The notes below the pieces were generated by a model that searched no databases, was not told the origin of the DNA, and saw only the letters and a program-made list of their open reading frames with translations. Below are positions 8,271 through 17,373 of a DNA stretch of 64,000 bases, piece after piece. The stretch lies in the NCBI RefSeq assembly GCF_011303555.1, contig NZ_CP049868.1, positions 5,456,001 through 5,520,000 of the forward strand, read 5' to 3'. How positions within the stretch are numbered: position 1 is the stretch's first letter; each line of letters opens with the position of its first letter. This DNA comes from Pedobacter sp. HDW13 (GTDB lineage Bacteria > Bacteroidota > Bacteroidia > Sphingobacteriales > Sphingobacteriaceae). Both the position numbers and the translations under genes were made by a program.

Positions 8271-8455
8271 GGTTAAGTGTATAAATCGGTTAACTGGTTA
8301 ATCGGTAGTTACACTTTGTAAATTGTAATTTGATTATTGGTTATTCTCTAACTTTTGGTTAATTGTATAAATCGTTTAACTGGTTAACTGGAGGTTGTAG
8401 TTTGAAAATTGCAATTTGATCATTGGTTATTCGCTTGGCCTTTGGTTAATTGTAA
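8271..8455. repeat. Tandem repeat, unit 86-87 bp, reaching into the amidase 3' end
   Basis: GTATAAATCG recurs at 8279 and 8365, and TTTGGTTAATTGTA recurs at 8354 and 8441. This gives about two diverged copies of a unit of 86-87 bases. The third boundary lies inside the coding end of the omega-amidase, so its last residues (FTINQRPSE) belong to the repeat. The 184-base gap between the two genes is otherwise empty. Confidence 0.75.
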
Positions 8456-9245
8456 ACCTATCTGCATCTTTAAGAAAAGGAAACTGTCGCCTTATTTTAA
8501 CCAATTCTTCGTAATTGATACTAAAGGTATAGAGATCTTCGTCTTCTGGTTTGTAATAAACGGTATTGCCATAAGGATCTAAACACATTGATAAGCCACT
8601 GTGGTAAATCTGGTTACCATCATGCCCCACGCGGTTTACAGCAATAACATAACTTTGGTTTTCTATAGCACGTGCCGGAATTAAGGCTTTCCAGTGCGCC
8701 GAACGTTTATCAGGCCAGTTAGCTACCAGCAGTAAAATATCGTATTCCTGATCTACATTACGCAACCATACCGGGAAACGGAGGTCGTAGCAAATGGCTA
8801 ATCTGATTTTCCAGCCTTTCAGTTCAACCACCAGTTTTTGCTTACCGGGGCTAAAATGTTCGTCTTCATCGCCCATGCCAAACAAATGGCGCTTATCGTA
8901 ATGCTGGTGCTTTCCATCTGGTTCCATCCAGATTAAGCGGTTGTAATATTGGTTATTTTCTTTTATAATGATGCTGCCGGTAACCACACAATTATATAAA
9001 TCGGCCATTTTGTGCATCCACTGCATGGTTTTACCACCCATTTCTTCGGCTAAGGCTTCGGAGTTCATGCTAAAACCGGTGTTAAACATTTCGGGCAGGA
9101 TAATTAAATCTGTTTTTTCCCGTACACCCATCGAGAGGCGAAGAGCAAGGTTTAAGAGGTTCTTATCGATGTTTTCCCAAAAAAGATAAGCCTGAAAAAC
9201 AGTTACTTTCAGGTTTTCTATTTGAGTGTAAACAGGTGCTTCCAT
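8427..9245 (-). CDS. Omega-amidase / nitrilase-family amidohydrolase (YafV/Nit2 type)
   Basis: A 272-residue carbon-nitrogen hydrolase. The Glu-Lys-Cys triad is visible: Glu 52 in ILPEMFNTGFS, Lys 118 in YDKRHLFGMGDE and Cys 152 in LAICYDLRFPVW. The family hydrolyses 2-oxo-acid omega-amides such as 2-oxoglutaramate or 2-oxosuccinamate. The next gene upstream on the same strand (22 bases away) is a methionine-type aminotransferase. The pair fits the methionine salvage scheme in which glutamine-dependent transamination of 2-oxo-4-methylthiobutanoate makes 2-oxoglutaramate, and omega-amidase pulls the reaction forward. Its 3' end lies in a tandem repeat. Confidence 0.88.
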   Translation of the reverse strand: MEAPVYTQIENLKVTVFQAYLFWENIDKNLLNLALRLSMGVREKTDLIILPEMFNTGFSMNSEALAEEMGGKTMQWMHKMADLYNCVVTGSIIIKENNQYYNRLIWMEPDGKHQHYDKRHLFGMGDEDEHFSPGKQKLVVELKGWKIRLAICYDLRFPVWLRNVDQEYDILLLVANWPDKRSAHWKALIPARAIENQSYVIAVNRVGHDGNQIYHSGLSMCLDPYGNTVYYKPEDEDLYTFSINYEELVKIRRQFPFLKDADRFTINQRPSE

Positions 9246-9266
9246 TTCTATATGAGTTTGGTGCCG

Positions 9267-10412
9267 TTAAATATTCTTTAATTTCTCTGCAGCTAAAGCC
9301 AGTGTTTCGTGCTCTTTGGCAAAACAGAACCTGATAATCTTGTGGTCGGTACCTTTCTGGTAAAATGCAGAAACAGGTATTGTGGCCACACCAAATTCTT
9401 TAATCAGCCGCATACTAAAATCGGTATCTTTTTCATCGCTGATGTTCCGGTAGCTAACGCACTGAAAATACGATCCGTTACAGGGTAGTAGTTCTAACCT
9501 GCTTTCGGCCAGCAGACTTCTGAAATAATCACGTTTCTCCTGAAAAAAGGCAGCGATTCCGGTGTAATTGGTAGGTGTTTGCAAATAAGTGGCAATGGCT
9601 TGTTGCATGGGACTATTAACGCTGAAAACATTAAATTGGTGTACCTTCCTGAATTCTTTGGTTAGTTTTTCGGGTGCTAGGCAATAGCCGAGCTTCCAGC
9701 CTGTAGCATGTAAAAGCTTGCCGAAAGAGGCCACAATGAAGCTCCGCTGCTTTAATTCGGGATATAACATTACACTTTGGTGCTTTTGCTCATCGTAAAT
9801 TAAATGCTCGTACACTTCATCACTCAAAATCAAAATATCTGTACCAGTAACCAGTTTAATCAGGGCTTTCATGTCATCAGCTGATAAAATGCTGCCTGTT
9901 GGGTTTTGTGGCGAATTTAAGATGATCATCCGGGTTCTTGACGTAAAAAGCTTCTTCACCATATCCCAGTCTATGGCATAATCGGGAGGGGCAAGTTCGT
10001 AGGTCTTAACCAGTCCGCCAAGCAGTTTAATGGTTGGTGCGTAACTATCGTAGGCTGGTTCAAATATAATTACCTCATCTCCAGCACTGATGATAGCGGC
10101 CAGCGCAGTAAAAATAGCCTGAGTACCTCCGGCCGTTACTGTAATTTCGGTATCAGGATTATATTTTACTTTATAAAGGTTTTCTACTTTAGCAGCAATG
10201 GTTTCTTTTAAAACGGGCAAACCAGGCATGGGTGCATATTGGTTAAAACCATCCTGCATAGCCTTAGTCACCAGTTCAACCAGATTTGGATCGCATGCAT
10301 AATCCGGAAAACCCTGCGATAGATTAATGGCATTGTGTTCTGCCGCAAGCTTGCTCATCACCGTAAAAATGGTGGTACTTACGCCAGGAAGTTTAGATTG
10401 TATATTCAGCAT
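9267..10412 (-). CDS. Methionine/glutamine-type aminotransferase (YbdL-like, class I/II PLP)
   Basis: A 381-residue fold-type I PLP enzyme. INLSQGFPDY at the N-terminus, the NSPQNPTGS substrate motif, DEVYEHLIYD, and SFGKLLHATGWKLGY with the PLP lysine match YbdL/kynurenine aminotransferase-like enzymes. YbdL prefers methionine and aromatic amino acids. It converts 2-oxo-4-methylthiobutanoate to methionine in salvage. The omega-amidase directly downstream supports a glutamine transaminase role. The two genes are probably one operon transcribed leftward. Confidence 0.88.
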   Translation of the reverse strand: MLNIQSKLPGVSTTIFTVMSKLAAEHNAINLSQGFPDYACDPNLVELVTKAMQDGFNQYAPMPGLPVLKETIAAKVENLYKVKYNPDTEITVTAGGTQAIFTALAAIISAGDEVIIFEPAYDSYAPTIKLLGGLVKTYELAPPDYAIDWDMVKKLFTSRTRMIILNSPQNPTGSILSADDMKALIKLVTGTDILILSDEVYEHLIYDEQKHQSVMLYPELKQRSFIVASFGKLLHATGWKLGYCLAPEKLTKEFRKVHQFNVFSVNSPMQQAIATYLQTPTNYTGIAAFFQEKRDYFRSLLAESRLELLPCNGSYFQCVSYRNISDEKDTDFSMRLIKEFGVATIPVSAFYQKGTDHKIIRFCFAKEHETLALAAEKLKNI

Positions 10413-10670
10413 CTTATAAGCGAAAATAGGAAAAAAAGCTTAAAGCCTATAGCAAAGCCCTTAAAAACGATAGGTCAGGGGCATCAATTAAAGTTTATAT
10501 CAGATTAAACCCTGAGTTTAATATCGTGTCAATGCAAATGGTGTTGGCTTTGGTGATGATTCAAAAAGCAGTGGGTCAAAACGTATCATTTCCAATATAA
10601 TTTAAGCTTATTTATAATTATTCCAAATTAAACCATTTCCTTTGTAAGGCAATCTCAAATTAACTTGAAT

Positions 10671-12203
10671 ATGAAATTTAAACACCTGGCCACAGCCTTT
10701 CTGTTGGTGGTTACAGCTTCTTCTTTTATTACGCCGGTTAAACCCTTGCGTACTTTTGTATCCAATTATGAAAATGTACTGGGAACATCGTTAGAGCTAA
10801 AATTTAAAGCGGCCACTCAAGCTGATGCCAACCTAGCAGAAGCACGTGCCCTGAATGAAATTGATCGTTTAGATCATATTTTAAGTGCTTATAAAGCTGA
10901 TAGTGAATTTAGCAAATGGATGAATAATAGACAGCAAACCGTTAAAATTTCGCCCGAATTATTTGAGGTATTACAGCAGTTCGAACATTATAAAACGGTA
11001 ACCAATGGCGCCATCGATGCTTCGGCAGAAGTGATTAGCAGGGTATGGAAAAAGGCTGCTGAAGCCAATCGTTTACCCACTGAAGCGGTATTACAGGATG
11101 CAGTGAGCCTGGTTAAACAAAAGCACTACAGTCTTGATGCACAAAATAAAACCGTTACGCGCCTGAATCATGCACCACTTGCTTTAAACTCGTTTGCCAA
11201 AAGCTATATCATCAATAAGGCTGCAGAAGCCGCTATGCAGGCGCCAGGGATTGAAAATGTGGTGGTTAATATTGGTGGCGATATGGTGATTAAAGGTAGC
11301 CAAACCGAAAACATTGAAATTACAAACCCTAAGGCATCTGCCGAAAACGAAGCCGCTTTAACTACGGTAAAAGTAGCCAATATGGCTGTAGCAACCAGTG
11401 GTAACTACCACAGGGGTTTTAGCATAGGTGGCAAATGGTATTCGCATATCGTTGATCCACGTAGCGGAAAGCCTGTATCAGAGATTATCAGTGCTACAGT
11501 TATCGCAACCAATGCAAGTGAGGCCGGTGCGCTGGCAACAGCCTTTAACGTACTTACCCTAAATGAAATTGCGCAACTAACTTCGGGCAACAATGATATC
11601 GCCTATTTATTGGTTACTAAAGACGGCAATGAGGTTAAGAGTAAAAACTGGAATAAATACGAGCTTGTAGAAGAGAAAAAGACTGTTACCAGCCCAAAGG
11701 CTAACCGTGCCGATAAACTTTGGAATACCAAATTTGAATTGCTGGTTAATCTCGAAATTGCCAGTATCGAATCGGCTGATGGTCGTAGGGTACGCCGTCC
11801 TTTTGTAGCGGTTTGGGTAGAAGATGCAGCAAAAAATCCTGTTCGCAACCTGGCCATCTGGTACAATAAACCCCGCTGGTTACCAGACTTAAAATCGTGG
11901 ACGAGATCAAACGGCGATGAATTTAAAAAAGGTGCCGAAGGCAAATTGAGTTCAACCAGTTCTGCAACTCGCGGCCCGGGTAAGTATAGCTTAGTTTGGG
12001 ACGGTAAAAATGATAGCGGACAATTGGTAAAAGAAGGCAAATACACCGTTTATATCGAAGTGGCTCGTGAGCACGGTACCTATCAGCTTATTTCGAAAGA
12101 AATGAAATTTGCCGGCTCAGCACAAAAATTAGAATTAACCCCCAATCCGGAATTAGCATCAGCATCACTTGAATACAGAAAAATCGGAACCGCAAAAAAG
12201 TAG
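10671..12203 (+). CDS. apbE: FAD:protein FMN transferase (ApbE) fused to DUF2271
   Basis: A 510-residue exported protein. The signal peptide covers about residues 1-22. An ApbE domain follows (about 30-315), with VVNIGGDMVIKG and the metal/FAD motif ATSGNYHRGFSIGG..YSHIVDPRSGKP intact. The usual LDLGGIAKGYA block reads LALNSFAKSYI, which is unusual. A DUF2271 domain (about 350-495) begins at LELLVNLEIAS and ends with VWDGKNDSGQLVKEGKYTVYIEVAREHG. ApbE attaches FMN to a Thr of exported redox proteins. The ATG at 10671 was chosen over a TTG two codons upstream. The adjacent PepSY protein is the likely partner; no FMN-binding target is seen nearby. Confidence 0.88.
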   Translation: MKFKHLATAFLLVVTASSFITPVKPLRTFVSNYENVLGTSLELKFKAATQADANLAEARALNEIDRLDHILSAYKADSEFSKWMNNRQQTVKISPELFEVLQQFEHYKTVTNGAIDASAEVISRVWKKAAEANRLPTEAVLQDAVSLVKQKHYSLDAQNKTVTRLNHAPLALNSFAKSYIINKAAEAAMQAPGIENVVVNIGGDMVIKGSQTENIEITNPKASAENEAALTTVKVANMAVATSGNYHRGFSIGGKWYSHIVDPRSGKPVSEIISATVIATNASEAGALATAFNVLTLNEIAQLTSGNNDIAYLLVTKDGNEVKSKNWNKYELVEEKKTVTSPKANRADKLWNTKFELLVNLEIASIESADGRRVRRPFVAVWVEDAAKNPVRNLAIWYNKPRWLPDLKSWTRSNGDEFKKGAEGKLSSTSSATRGPGKYSLVWDGKNDSGQLVKEGKYTVYIEVAREHGTYQLISKEMKFAGSAQKLELTPNPELASASLEYRKIGTAKK

Positions 12204-12234
12204 TTTAATTGCCGTACCGGCAGGTTTAGGTAAA

Positions 12235-12858
12235 ATGGCAGTAAAAAAAGAGAGTGGCAAAGGTAAGGGTAAAAAGCGTTTAGCCGGATTATCACGATGG
12301 CTGCACATTTACCTTTCGATGGTGAGTTTTACCATCCTTTTATTCTTTGCCGTTTCGGGTTTAACTTTAAACCATGCCGATTGGTTTACCCCAGGCAAGG
12401 AAGTGGTTACCAAAGATTCGGGAACAGTTAACCTCAAATGGATTAAGGTAGCCGATACATCAAAAATTAATAAATTGCAATTGGTAGAATTCCTGCGGAA
12501 TAAACATGAGGTAAAAGGTGCTTTGGGCGATTTTAGGATTGAAGAACAGGAGTTAAGCTTAACTTTTAATGGGCCTGGTTATGTAGCAGATGCTTTTATC
12601 GATCGTGAAACAGGTAAATACGAACTTGCTGTTACGCGGATGGGTGTTGTTGCGGTAATAAACGATTTGCATAAAGGCAGGGATTCTGGCAAAGCCTGGT
12701 CGTGGATTATTGATATCTCGGCTGTATTGATGACACTGGTTTCTATTTCAGGGATTATTCTGATTTGTTTTATTAAAAAGAAACGTTTGAGTGGTTTTAT
12801 TATCGCTGCAGCAGGAACGATTGCTTGTTATTTGATTTATAAGTTTTTAGTGCCATAA
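12235..12858 (+). CDS. PepSY-associated membrane protein
   Basis: About 207 residues. A Lys-rich N-terminus is followed by WLHIYLSMVSFTILLFFAVSGLTLNH, the first membrane helix with the conserved His pair of PepSY_TM proteins. A periplasmic PepSY-like part comes next (about 60-145), then DLHKGRDSGKAWSWIIDISAVLMTLVSISGIILICF and a third helix. Such proteins act as transmembrane electron carriers in flavin- or haem-linked reductases. The gene starts 31 bases after apbE; an in-frame TTG at 12169, inside apbE, is a less likely start. The pair suggests extracytoplasmic electron transfer to a flavinylated substrate. Confidence 0.8.
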   Translation: MAVKKESGKGKGKKRLAGLSRWLHIYLSMVSFTILLFFAVSGLTLNHADWFTPGKEVVTKDSGTVNLKWIKVADTSKINKLQLVEFLRNKHEVKGALGDFRIEEQELSLTFNGPGYVADAFIDRETGKYELAVTRMGVVAVINDLHKGRDSGKAWSWIIDISAVLMTLVSISGIILICFIKKKRLSGFIIAAAGTIACYLIYKFLVP

Positions 12859-12945
12859 TTGTTTACCACAAAGACAGAAGAAACACAAAGCGGTGTTTAT
12901 TTATAAAAAATGCTGAAAGAAAATCGTGGTGTCATCAGTCTTAAC

Positions 12946-12973
12946 CGTCATTTCGAACGAAGTCGAGAAATCT
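12946..12973. repeat. Dispersed intergenic repeat (GTCATTTCGA family), copy 2
   Basis: CGTCATTTCGAACGAAGTCG followed by AGAAATCT, closely matching copies at 4846, 30774 and 63091. It lies in the 275-base gap between convergent genes. The rest of that gap (12859-13133) holds AT-rich sequence with CCGCAGAT and GCGGGAAAT words, and no gene was seen. Confidence 0.7.
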
Positions 12974-13133
12974 AACTAGTTTAGCCCCTTATTGTTAGAA
13001 AAAATAAGATCTAATACTAAACGCCTATGTTTTTCCCGCAGATATAAATGATTTTACCGCAGATCATATTGATTTAATTACTAATCTGAGTGCCTTTTCT
13101 GCGAAATCAGCGGGAAATAAAGTGCTTAAAAAC

Positions 13134-14360
13134 TTAATGCGCCACTACAGCCGCATCAGCGCTTGCTTCTACTTCACTAACAATAAACCTGCGGCCAATT
13201 AACAAACAAAATAGCGCGATAAACGCTGCTGCTGTCATTACCAAAGGCATAGGCACAACCGAATGTTCGCTTAACAAACTTACCATTACCGAAGCCAGCG
13301 CACCCAAACCCATTTGTAATGCTCCCATTAAAGCCGATGCACTACCGGCATTTTTAGAAAACGGGGCCAGCGATAATGCTGCTGCGTTGGGGTTAATAAG
13401 TCCTAAGCAGGCCAGAAACAAAGCGATAAAACCAATAGTACTGTATAAACTGAGCCAGTTATTTAAGGCAAAAATTAAGAATACAAGACTAAATATACAC
13501 TGGGCAACTAACGCCCAGGTTACAATCTTTTTACTGCTGAACCATTTTAATATTAAACTATTCACCTGACTCGAACCAATAAATGAAACCGATAGCAGCG
13601 CGAATATCCAGCCGTAAGCTGTTTTACTTACTTCGTAAATTTTCATAAACACGGTTGGCGATGACGATACATAGGCAAACAAGCCAGAAAAGGTAATAGC
13701 GCTGATTAAGGCATAAGTATAGAACTGAGGTTCTCGTAATACGGTGTAAAAGCTGGTTAATATAGGCTTCGGCTTTAACGAATAATTTGGATCGGGCTTA
13801 TAGCTTTCAGGCAGCTTGAAAATAGAGGCCAAAAGCATTAAAACTGCCATGAAACCTAAAAATACGAAAACATATTTCCAGCCCAGTGCCGAAATTAAAT
13901 AACCACCGGCAGTAGGAGCCAGCATAGGCGAAACGGCAATCACCAACATTAACGAAGCAAATACCTTAGGGCTTTCTTCTACTGAAAACAAATCGCGCAC
14001 CATAGCAACTGAAGCTACAGCAGTGGCACAGCTTCCGATGGCTTGTACAAAGCGTAAAACAATGAGTTGGTTTACATCAGTTACGGCTAAACATAAAAAT
14101 GAAGAGAGTATATAAAGTCCCAGACCAAAATACAATGGCTTTTTTCGGCCATATTTATCCAACAGCGGTCCATATAAAAGCTGACCAGCCGAAATTCCGA
14201 TAAAAAAGCTGGATAAGGATAGTGAAACTACAGATTCGGTGCTTTTTAAATCTTTGGCAATATCTACAAAACCAGGCAGATACATATCAATAGAAAAAGG
14301 ACCAAGGGCAGCAAGTGAACCTAAAATAAGTATTAAATAGAAGTGTTGTTTCTTAGCCAT
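13134..14360 (-). CDS. Bcr/CflA-family drug-resistance MFS exporter
   Basis: A 408-residue major facilitator with twelve predicted membrane helices. Family signatures: GPFSIDMYLPGFVDIAKDL in helix 1, GQLLYGPLLDKYGRKKPL (MFS motif A after helix 2), and LVIAVSPMLAPTAGGYLIS in helix 5. Bcr/CflA transporters export bicyclomycin, sulfonamides or other small drugs by proton antiport. The real substrate is not readable from sequence. It is a single-gene unit, facing apbE-PepSY convergently and yhhQ divergently. Confidence 0.92.
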   Translation of the reverse strand: MAKKQHFYLILILGSLAALGPFSIDMYLPGFVDIAKDLKSTESVVSLSLSSFFIGISAGQLLYGPLLDKYGRKKPLYFGLGLYILSSFLCLAVTDVNQLIVLRFVQAIGSCATAVASVAMVRDLFSVEESPKVFASLMLVIAVSPMLAPTAGGYLISALGWKYVFVFLGFMAVLMLLASIFKLPESYKPDPNYSLKPKPILTSFYTVLREPQFYTYALISAITFSGLFAYVSSSPTVFMKIYEVSKTAYGWIFALLSVSFIGSSQVNSLILKWFSSKKIVTWALVAQCIFSLVFLIFALNNWLSLYSTIGFIALFLACLGLINPNAAALSLAPFSKNAGSASALMGALQMGLGALASVMVSLLSEHSVVPMPLVMTAAAFIALFCLLIGRRFIVSEVEASADAAVVAH

Positions 14361-14552
14361 GATCTGTTAGTTTTTCGGAGGCGCAAAGATTGGGAGATTT
14401 AATTTGCTAACCTAAATTTGCGGGTCGAGCGATTGTAAAAATTACAGTTGGCGGTTAAAATGAATAAATTAGCCCGGAACTGAACGTAAGGTTCCTGTTA
14501 AAAAGCATAATCTGCGCTGTAATTTGATAGATTATATTTAGATTTATTGCCT

Positions 14553-15323
14553 ATGACTTTTAAAACGAAAGAAAGCCGTTTACTACTTGTTCTGGGTAGT
14601 TTTTTTGTGGCCAATGCTATATTATCAGAGTTTATTGGTGTTAAATTATTCAGTGTAGAAGAAACCATTGGCATGAAGAAGTTCGACATCAACCTATTAG
14701 GTGTGCCACATCTTTCGTTCGTAATGTCGGCAGGGGTACTAACCTGGCCCATTATCTTCATCATGACAGATATTATAAACGAGTATTTCGGGGTAAAACA
14801 GGTAAGGTTTTTATCTATTCTCACTTCTATTTTAATAGCCTTTGCTTTTATCGTGGTTTGGGGATCTATGCATTTAAGCGCAGCCGATTTTTGGGTGCAT
14901 CAAAATATTAATGGGGAAGACCTGAACATGAACAATGCCTTCGCGGGTATTTTTGGGCAAGGCATGTGGATTATTGTCGGCTCAATAACCGCCTTTATTA
15001 TAGGCCAGATGGTTGATGTGCTCATTTTTCACCGCATTAAGAAAATTACGGGAGAGCGGGCCTTGTGGTTAAGGGCTACGGGTTCAACACTCATTTCTCA
15101 GTTTGTAGATAGCTTTGTGGTAATTTTTATTGCATTTTACCTTAATCCACAATACCACTACACCTGGAAAATGGTTTTTGCCATAGGCTTAGTGGGCTAT
15201 ACCTACAAATTTATTGTAGCCATTTTAATGACCCCGATTCTGTATCTGGTACACCGGATTATTGACGGCTATTTAGGCAAAGATTTGGCGCATAAGTTAA
15301 TGAAGATGGCAGGCAGAGGATAA
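14553..15323 (+). CDS. yhhQ: Queuosine-precursor transporter (YhhQ/DUF165)
   Basis: A 256-residue integral membrane protein with about six helices. ANAILSEFIGVKLF, then FIMTDIINEYFGVKQVR, then LISQFVDSFVVIFIAFYL, are the family signatures. E. coli YhhQ imports preQ0/preQ1 for tRNA queuosine modification. The ATG at 14553 was preferred to a TTG two codons upstream. No preQ1 riboswitch could be recognised upstream. It is followed after 29 bases by a lipoprotein gene that is probably co-transcribed but unrelated. Confidence 0.92.
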   Translation: MTFKTKESRLLLVLGSFFVANAILSEFIGVKLFSVEETIGMKKFDINLLGVPHLSFVMSAGVLTWPIIFIMTDIINEYFGVKQVRFLSILTSILIAFAFIVVWGSMHLSAADFWVHQNINGEDLNMNNAFAGIFGQGMWIIVGSITAFIIGQMVDVLIFHRIKKITGERALWLRATGSTLISQFVDSFVVIFIAFYLNPQYHYTWKMVFAIGLVGYTYKFIVAILMTPILYLVHRIIDGYLGKDLAHKLMKMAGRG

Positions 15324-15352
15324 CAATAAAAACTAACCAAATATAAATACTT

Positions 15353-15805
15353 ATGAAATTAAATTATTTAATGGGCCTTGCTGTGCTCTCACTTGCGGCT
15401 TGCAATAGTTCGGCAGAAAAACAAAAAGATCAGTCGCTGAATATTGAAGGCACCTGGCAGTTGGTTTCGGCTACTACCTCGCAGCATGGCAAAAGTGAGG
15501 TAACGGATTATACCGGTAAACTGAAAATGATCAAAATGTTTAACAATACCCATTTTGCATTTTTAAAACACAGTGTTAACCCTAAAGATACTGCTGATTT
15601 TGATGCCGGAGGCGGAACTTTTGTACTGGATAAAGATAATTATACCGAACACCTCGAATATTATAAAAACAAAAACTGGGAAGGAAAGACTTTTAATTTC
15701 AAACTCAGCATCAATAAAGATACTTTAACCCAACAAGGCGTAGAAAAGGTAGAAGGAGAAGGGGTGGACCGGGTGATTATTGAAAAGTATGTTAAAGTAA
15801 AATAA
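15353..15805 (+). CDS. Lipocalin-like lipoprotein
   Basis: A 150-residue protein with a type II signal peptide (lipobox LSLAAC, Cys 17). The mature part starts IEGTWQLVSATT, the usual start of small lipocalin-like/DUF4488-type domains in Bacteroidota. Alternating strands follow, ending VDRVIIEKYVKVK. The ligand is unknown. It is probably an envelope lipoprotein. A strong hairpin terminator follows directly. Confidence 0.75.
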   Translation: MKLNYLMGLAVLSLAACNSSAEKQKDQSLNIEGTWQLVSATTSQHGKSEVTDYTGKLKMIKMFNNTHFAFLKHSVNPKDTADFDAGGGTFVLDKDNYTEHLEYYKNKNWEGKTFNFKLSINKDTLTQQGVEKVEGEGVDRVIIEKYVKVK

Positions 15806-15811
15806 AACACA

Positions 15812-15836
15812 AAAGGCCGGACTCGCTCCGGCCTTT
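15812..15836 (+). terminator. Intrinsic-type terminator after the lipocalin-like gene
   Basis: A perfect 10-bp stem, AAAGGCCGGA/TCCGGCCTTT, with a 5-base loop (CTCGC), starting 7 bases after the stop codon. The T tract is short. Confidence 0.8.
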
Positions 15837-15879
15837 ATGCTTAACAACAAAACAAATAAAAAAATTAACCTTAAAAATT

Positions 15880-16006
15880 AAGAAGCTGTTTAAAAATGAA
15901 TAAATAATTCACAGGTCTATCAGGTGGGTGAGGACACCCACCTCTAGCGAATCCTAATGGGCGGTGGAGACAACGCCCATTAGATATTTCACAGAAATTT
16001 AAACAG
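15880..16006 (-). repeat. Two-hairpin dispersed repeat, copy 1
   Basis: This 127-base element contains hairpin AGGTGGGTG/CACCCACCT (15922-15943) and hairpin ATGGGCG/CGCCCAT (15957-15980). An inverted, diverged copy lies at 36898-37020. It lies directly beyond the end of hom and may also serve as its 3' terminator. A short ORF across it is also open in the other copy, probably only because the DNA is conserved. Confidence 0.75.
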
Positions 16007-16015
16007 TTTCTAAGT

Positions 16016-17260
16016 TTAAAGGGCTGCCAGTTCTTCGGCAAAAACATTTTCACTCAGCAGCTCCTGCTTGTAAATCTGCCGGCCGGTATAGGCCACAAAA
16101 ACAGATTGATCTAAAAGCAATTCGCGGTTCTTGATCAGGCTTTCCAGCTTAACTGTTCCAACCACATATTTATAACTATCGGCAGCATAACGTTCGCTAA
16201 TGTTATCAAATTCCAGTAAGGTAATCAGATCTTCATCTGCGTAGCGTAAATACACTTCCAGTAAAATTTCTTCAGTATGTTTTACACCGTTTTCTGAGTG
16301 GTACTTTTTATACTCATAACGGTAATCGTAGCGTAATGCGGCAATATCCGACAATACAGCTGCACCGGTTGGATGGCCACCTGCACCTTTACCATAGAAA
16401 AACTGTTTATCGGCAAAAGCAGCCTGTACTGCTACAGCATTATACTCGTTTTCTACATTATACAAGAAATCATCCTTAGCTACTAGTTTAGGCAAAACAT
16501 AAGTTACCACATCTTTGGTATTTACCTTACGGGCTGTTGGTACCAGTTTGATTTTAAAATTTTTCTCGCGTGCATATTTAATATCGTACTGCGAAAGGTT
16601 TTGGATACCAATGTTCAGGATGATATCGGGGTTTACAAATAAACCATAAGCATGGGCCGTAGCAATAGCCAGTTTATATTTCGGATCGTAACCTCCCACA
16701 TCCAAAATAGGATCGGTTTCGGCAAAACCTAAGTCCTGAGCTTCTTTCAATGCCGAATCGTAGCTCTGGTTTTCGTTAAATATTTTCGACAGAATGTAAT
16801 TGGACGATCCGTTAAAAATGCCACTTAATGCATGGAACAATTCGTTATCGTAATATTCTTCCAAGTTACGGATAATTGGAATACTACCACACACTGCACC
16901 TTCATACAATAGGGAAGTACCGTGTTCTGCCTGTAAATCTACCAGCTCTTTTAAGTGGGTAGCAATCATTTTTTTATTGGCCGAAACTACATTTTTGCCA
17001 TTTTTTAAGGCGGTAGTTACAATTTCGTATGCAGCATCTGCATCGTTAATCAATTCTACAATTGTATTGATTTCGGTATTATTCAGTATTTCGTTACGAT
17101 CGGTAGTAAACAAATCTTTATTGAGCGTACGTTTCTTCTTTGGATCTTTTATCGCGATTTTAATGATTTCCAGATTCAGGTTCTGGCTCTGGATAATGTC
17201 CAGCAAACCTTGTCCTACAACTCCGAAACCAAATAAACCGATTTTTAAATTCTTACTCAT
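16016..17260 (-). CDS. hom: Homoserine dehydrogenase
   Basis: A 414-residue enzyme that reduces aspartate semialdehyde to homoserine. The Rossmann motif GLFGFGVVGQGLL is at residues 8-20. NKKMIATHL and GSIPIIRNLEEYY, and the catalytic-region block GIFNGSSNYILSKI with EAQDLGFAETDPILDVGGYDPKYKLAI (the homoserine-binding signature with the catalytic Asp/Lys), are complete. A C-terminal extension of about 90 residues may be ACT-like. There is no fused aspartokinase. It is the last gene of the metY-metX-hom operon, 113 bases after metX, so the operon feeds homoserine directly to MetX. Confidence 0.95.
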   Translation of the reverse strand: MSKNLKIGLFGFGVVGQGLLDIIQSQNLNLEIIKIAIKDPKKKRTLNKDLFTTDRNEILNNTEINTIVELINDADAAYEIVTTALKNGKNVVSANKKMIATHLKELVDLQAEHGTSLLYEGAVCGSIPIIRNLEEYYDNELFHALSGIFNGSSNYILSKIFNENQSYDSALKEAQDLGFAETDPILDVGGYDPKYKLAIATAHAYGLFVNPDIILNIGIQNLSQYDIKYAREKNFKIKLVPTARKVNTKDVVTYVLPKLVAKDDFLYNVENEYNAVAVQAAFADKQFFYGKGAGGHPTGAAVLSDIAALRYDYRYEYKKYHSENGVKHTEEILLEVYLRYADEDLITLLEFDNISERYAADSYKYVVGTVKLESLIKNRELLLDQSVFVAYTGRQIYKQELLSENVFAEELAAL

Positions 17261-17373
17261 TTTTATTTTGTGATTATACAGATAACCGGATTTTAACCGA
17301 TCCTATTGTTCTTATATTTGTTTTTGTCTTTATTATTTAGCTTTACGCTTAAGTCTTTCTGCTTTTACTCTTT

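Noticed and set aside
14456..14552. Possible preQ1 riboswitch before yhhQ
   Set aside because: The expected hairpin followed by an A-rich tail with the conserved core could not be found in the 192-base gap.
15871..16053. 60-codon minus-strand ORF with HRP..GC.HPPDR motif, also open at 36815-37030
   Set aside because: Both ORFs lie in the two copies of the dispersed hairpin repeat. The shared residues follow from DNA identity, and neither has a signal, promoter or known family.
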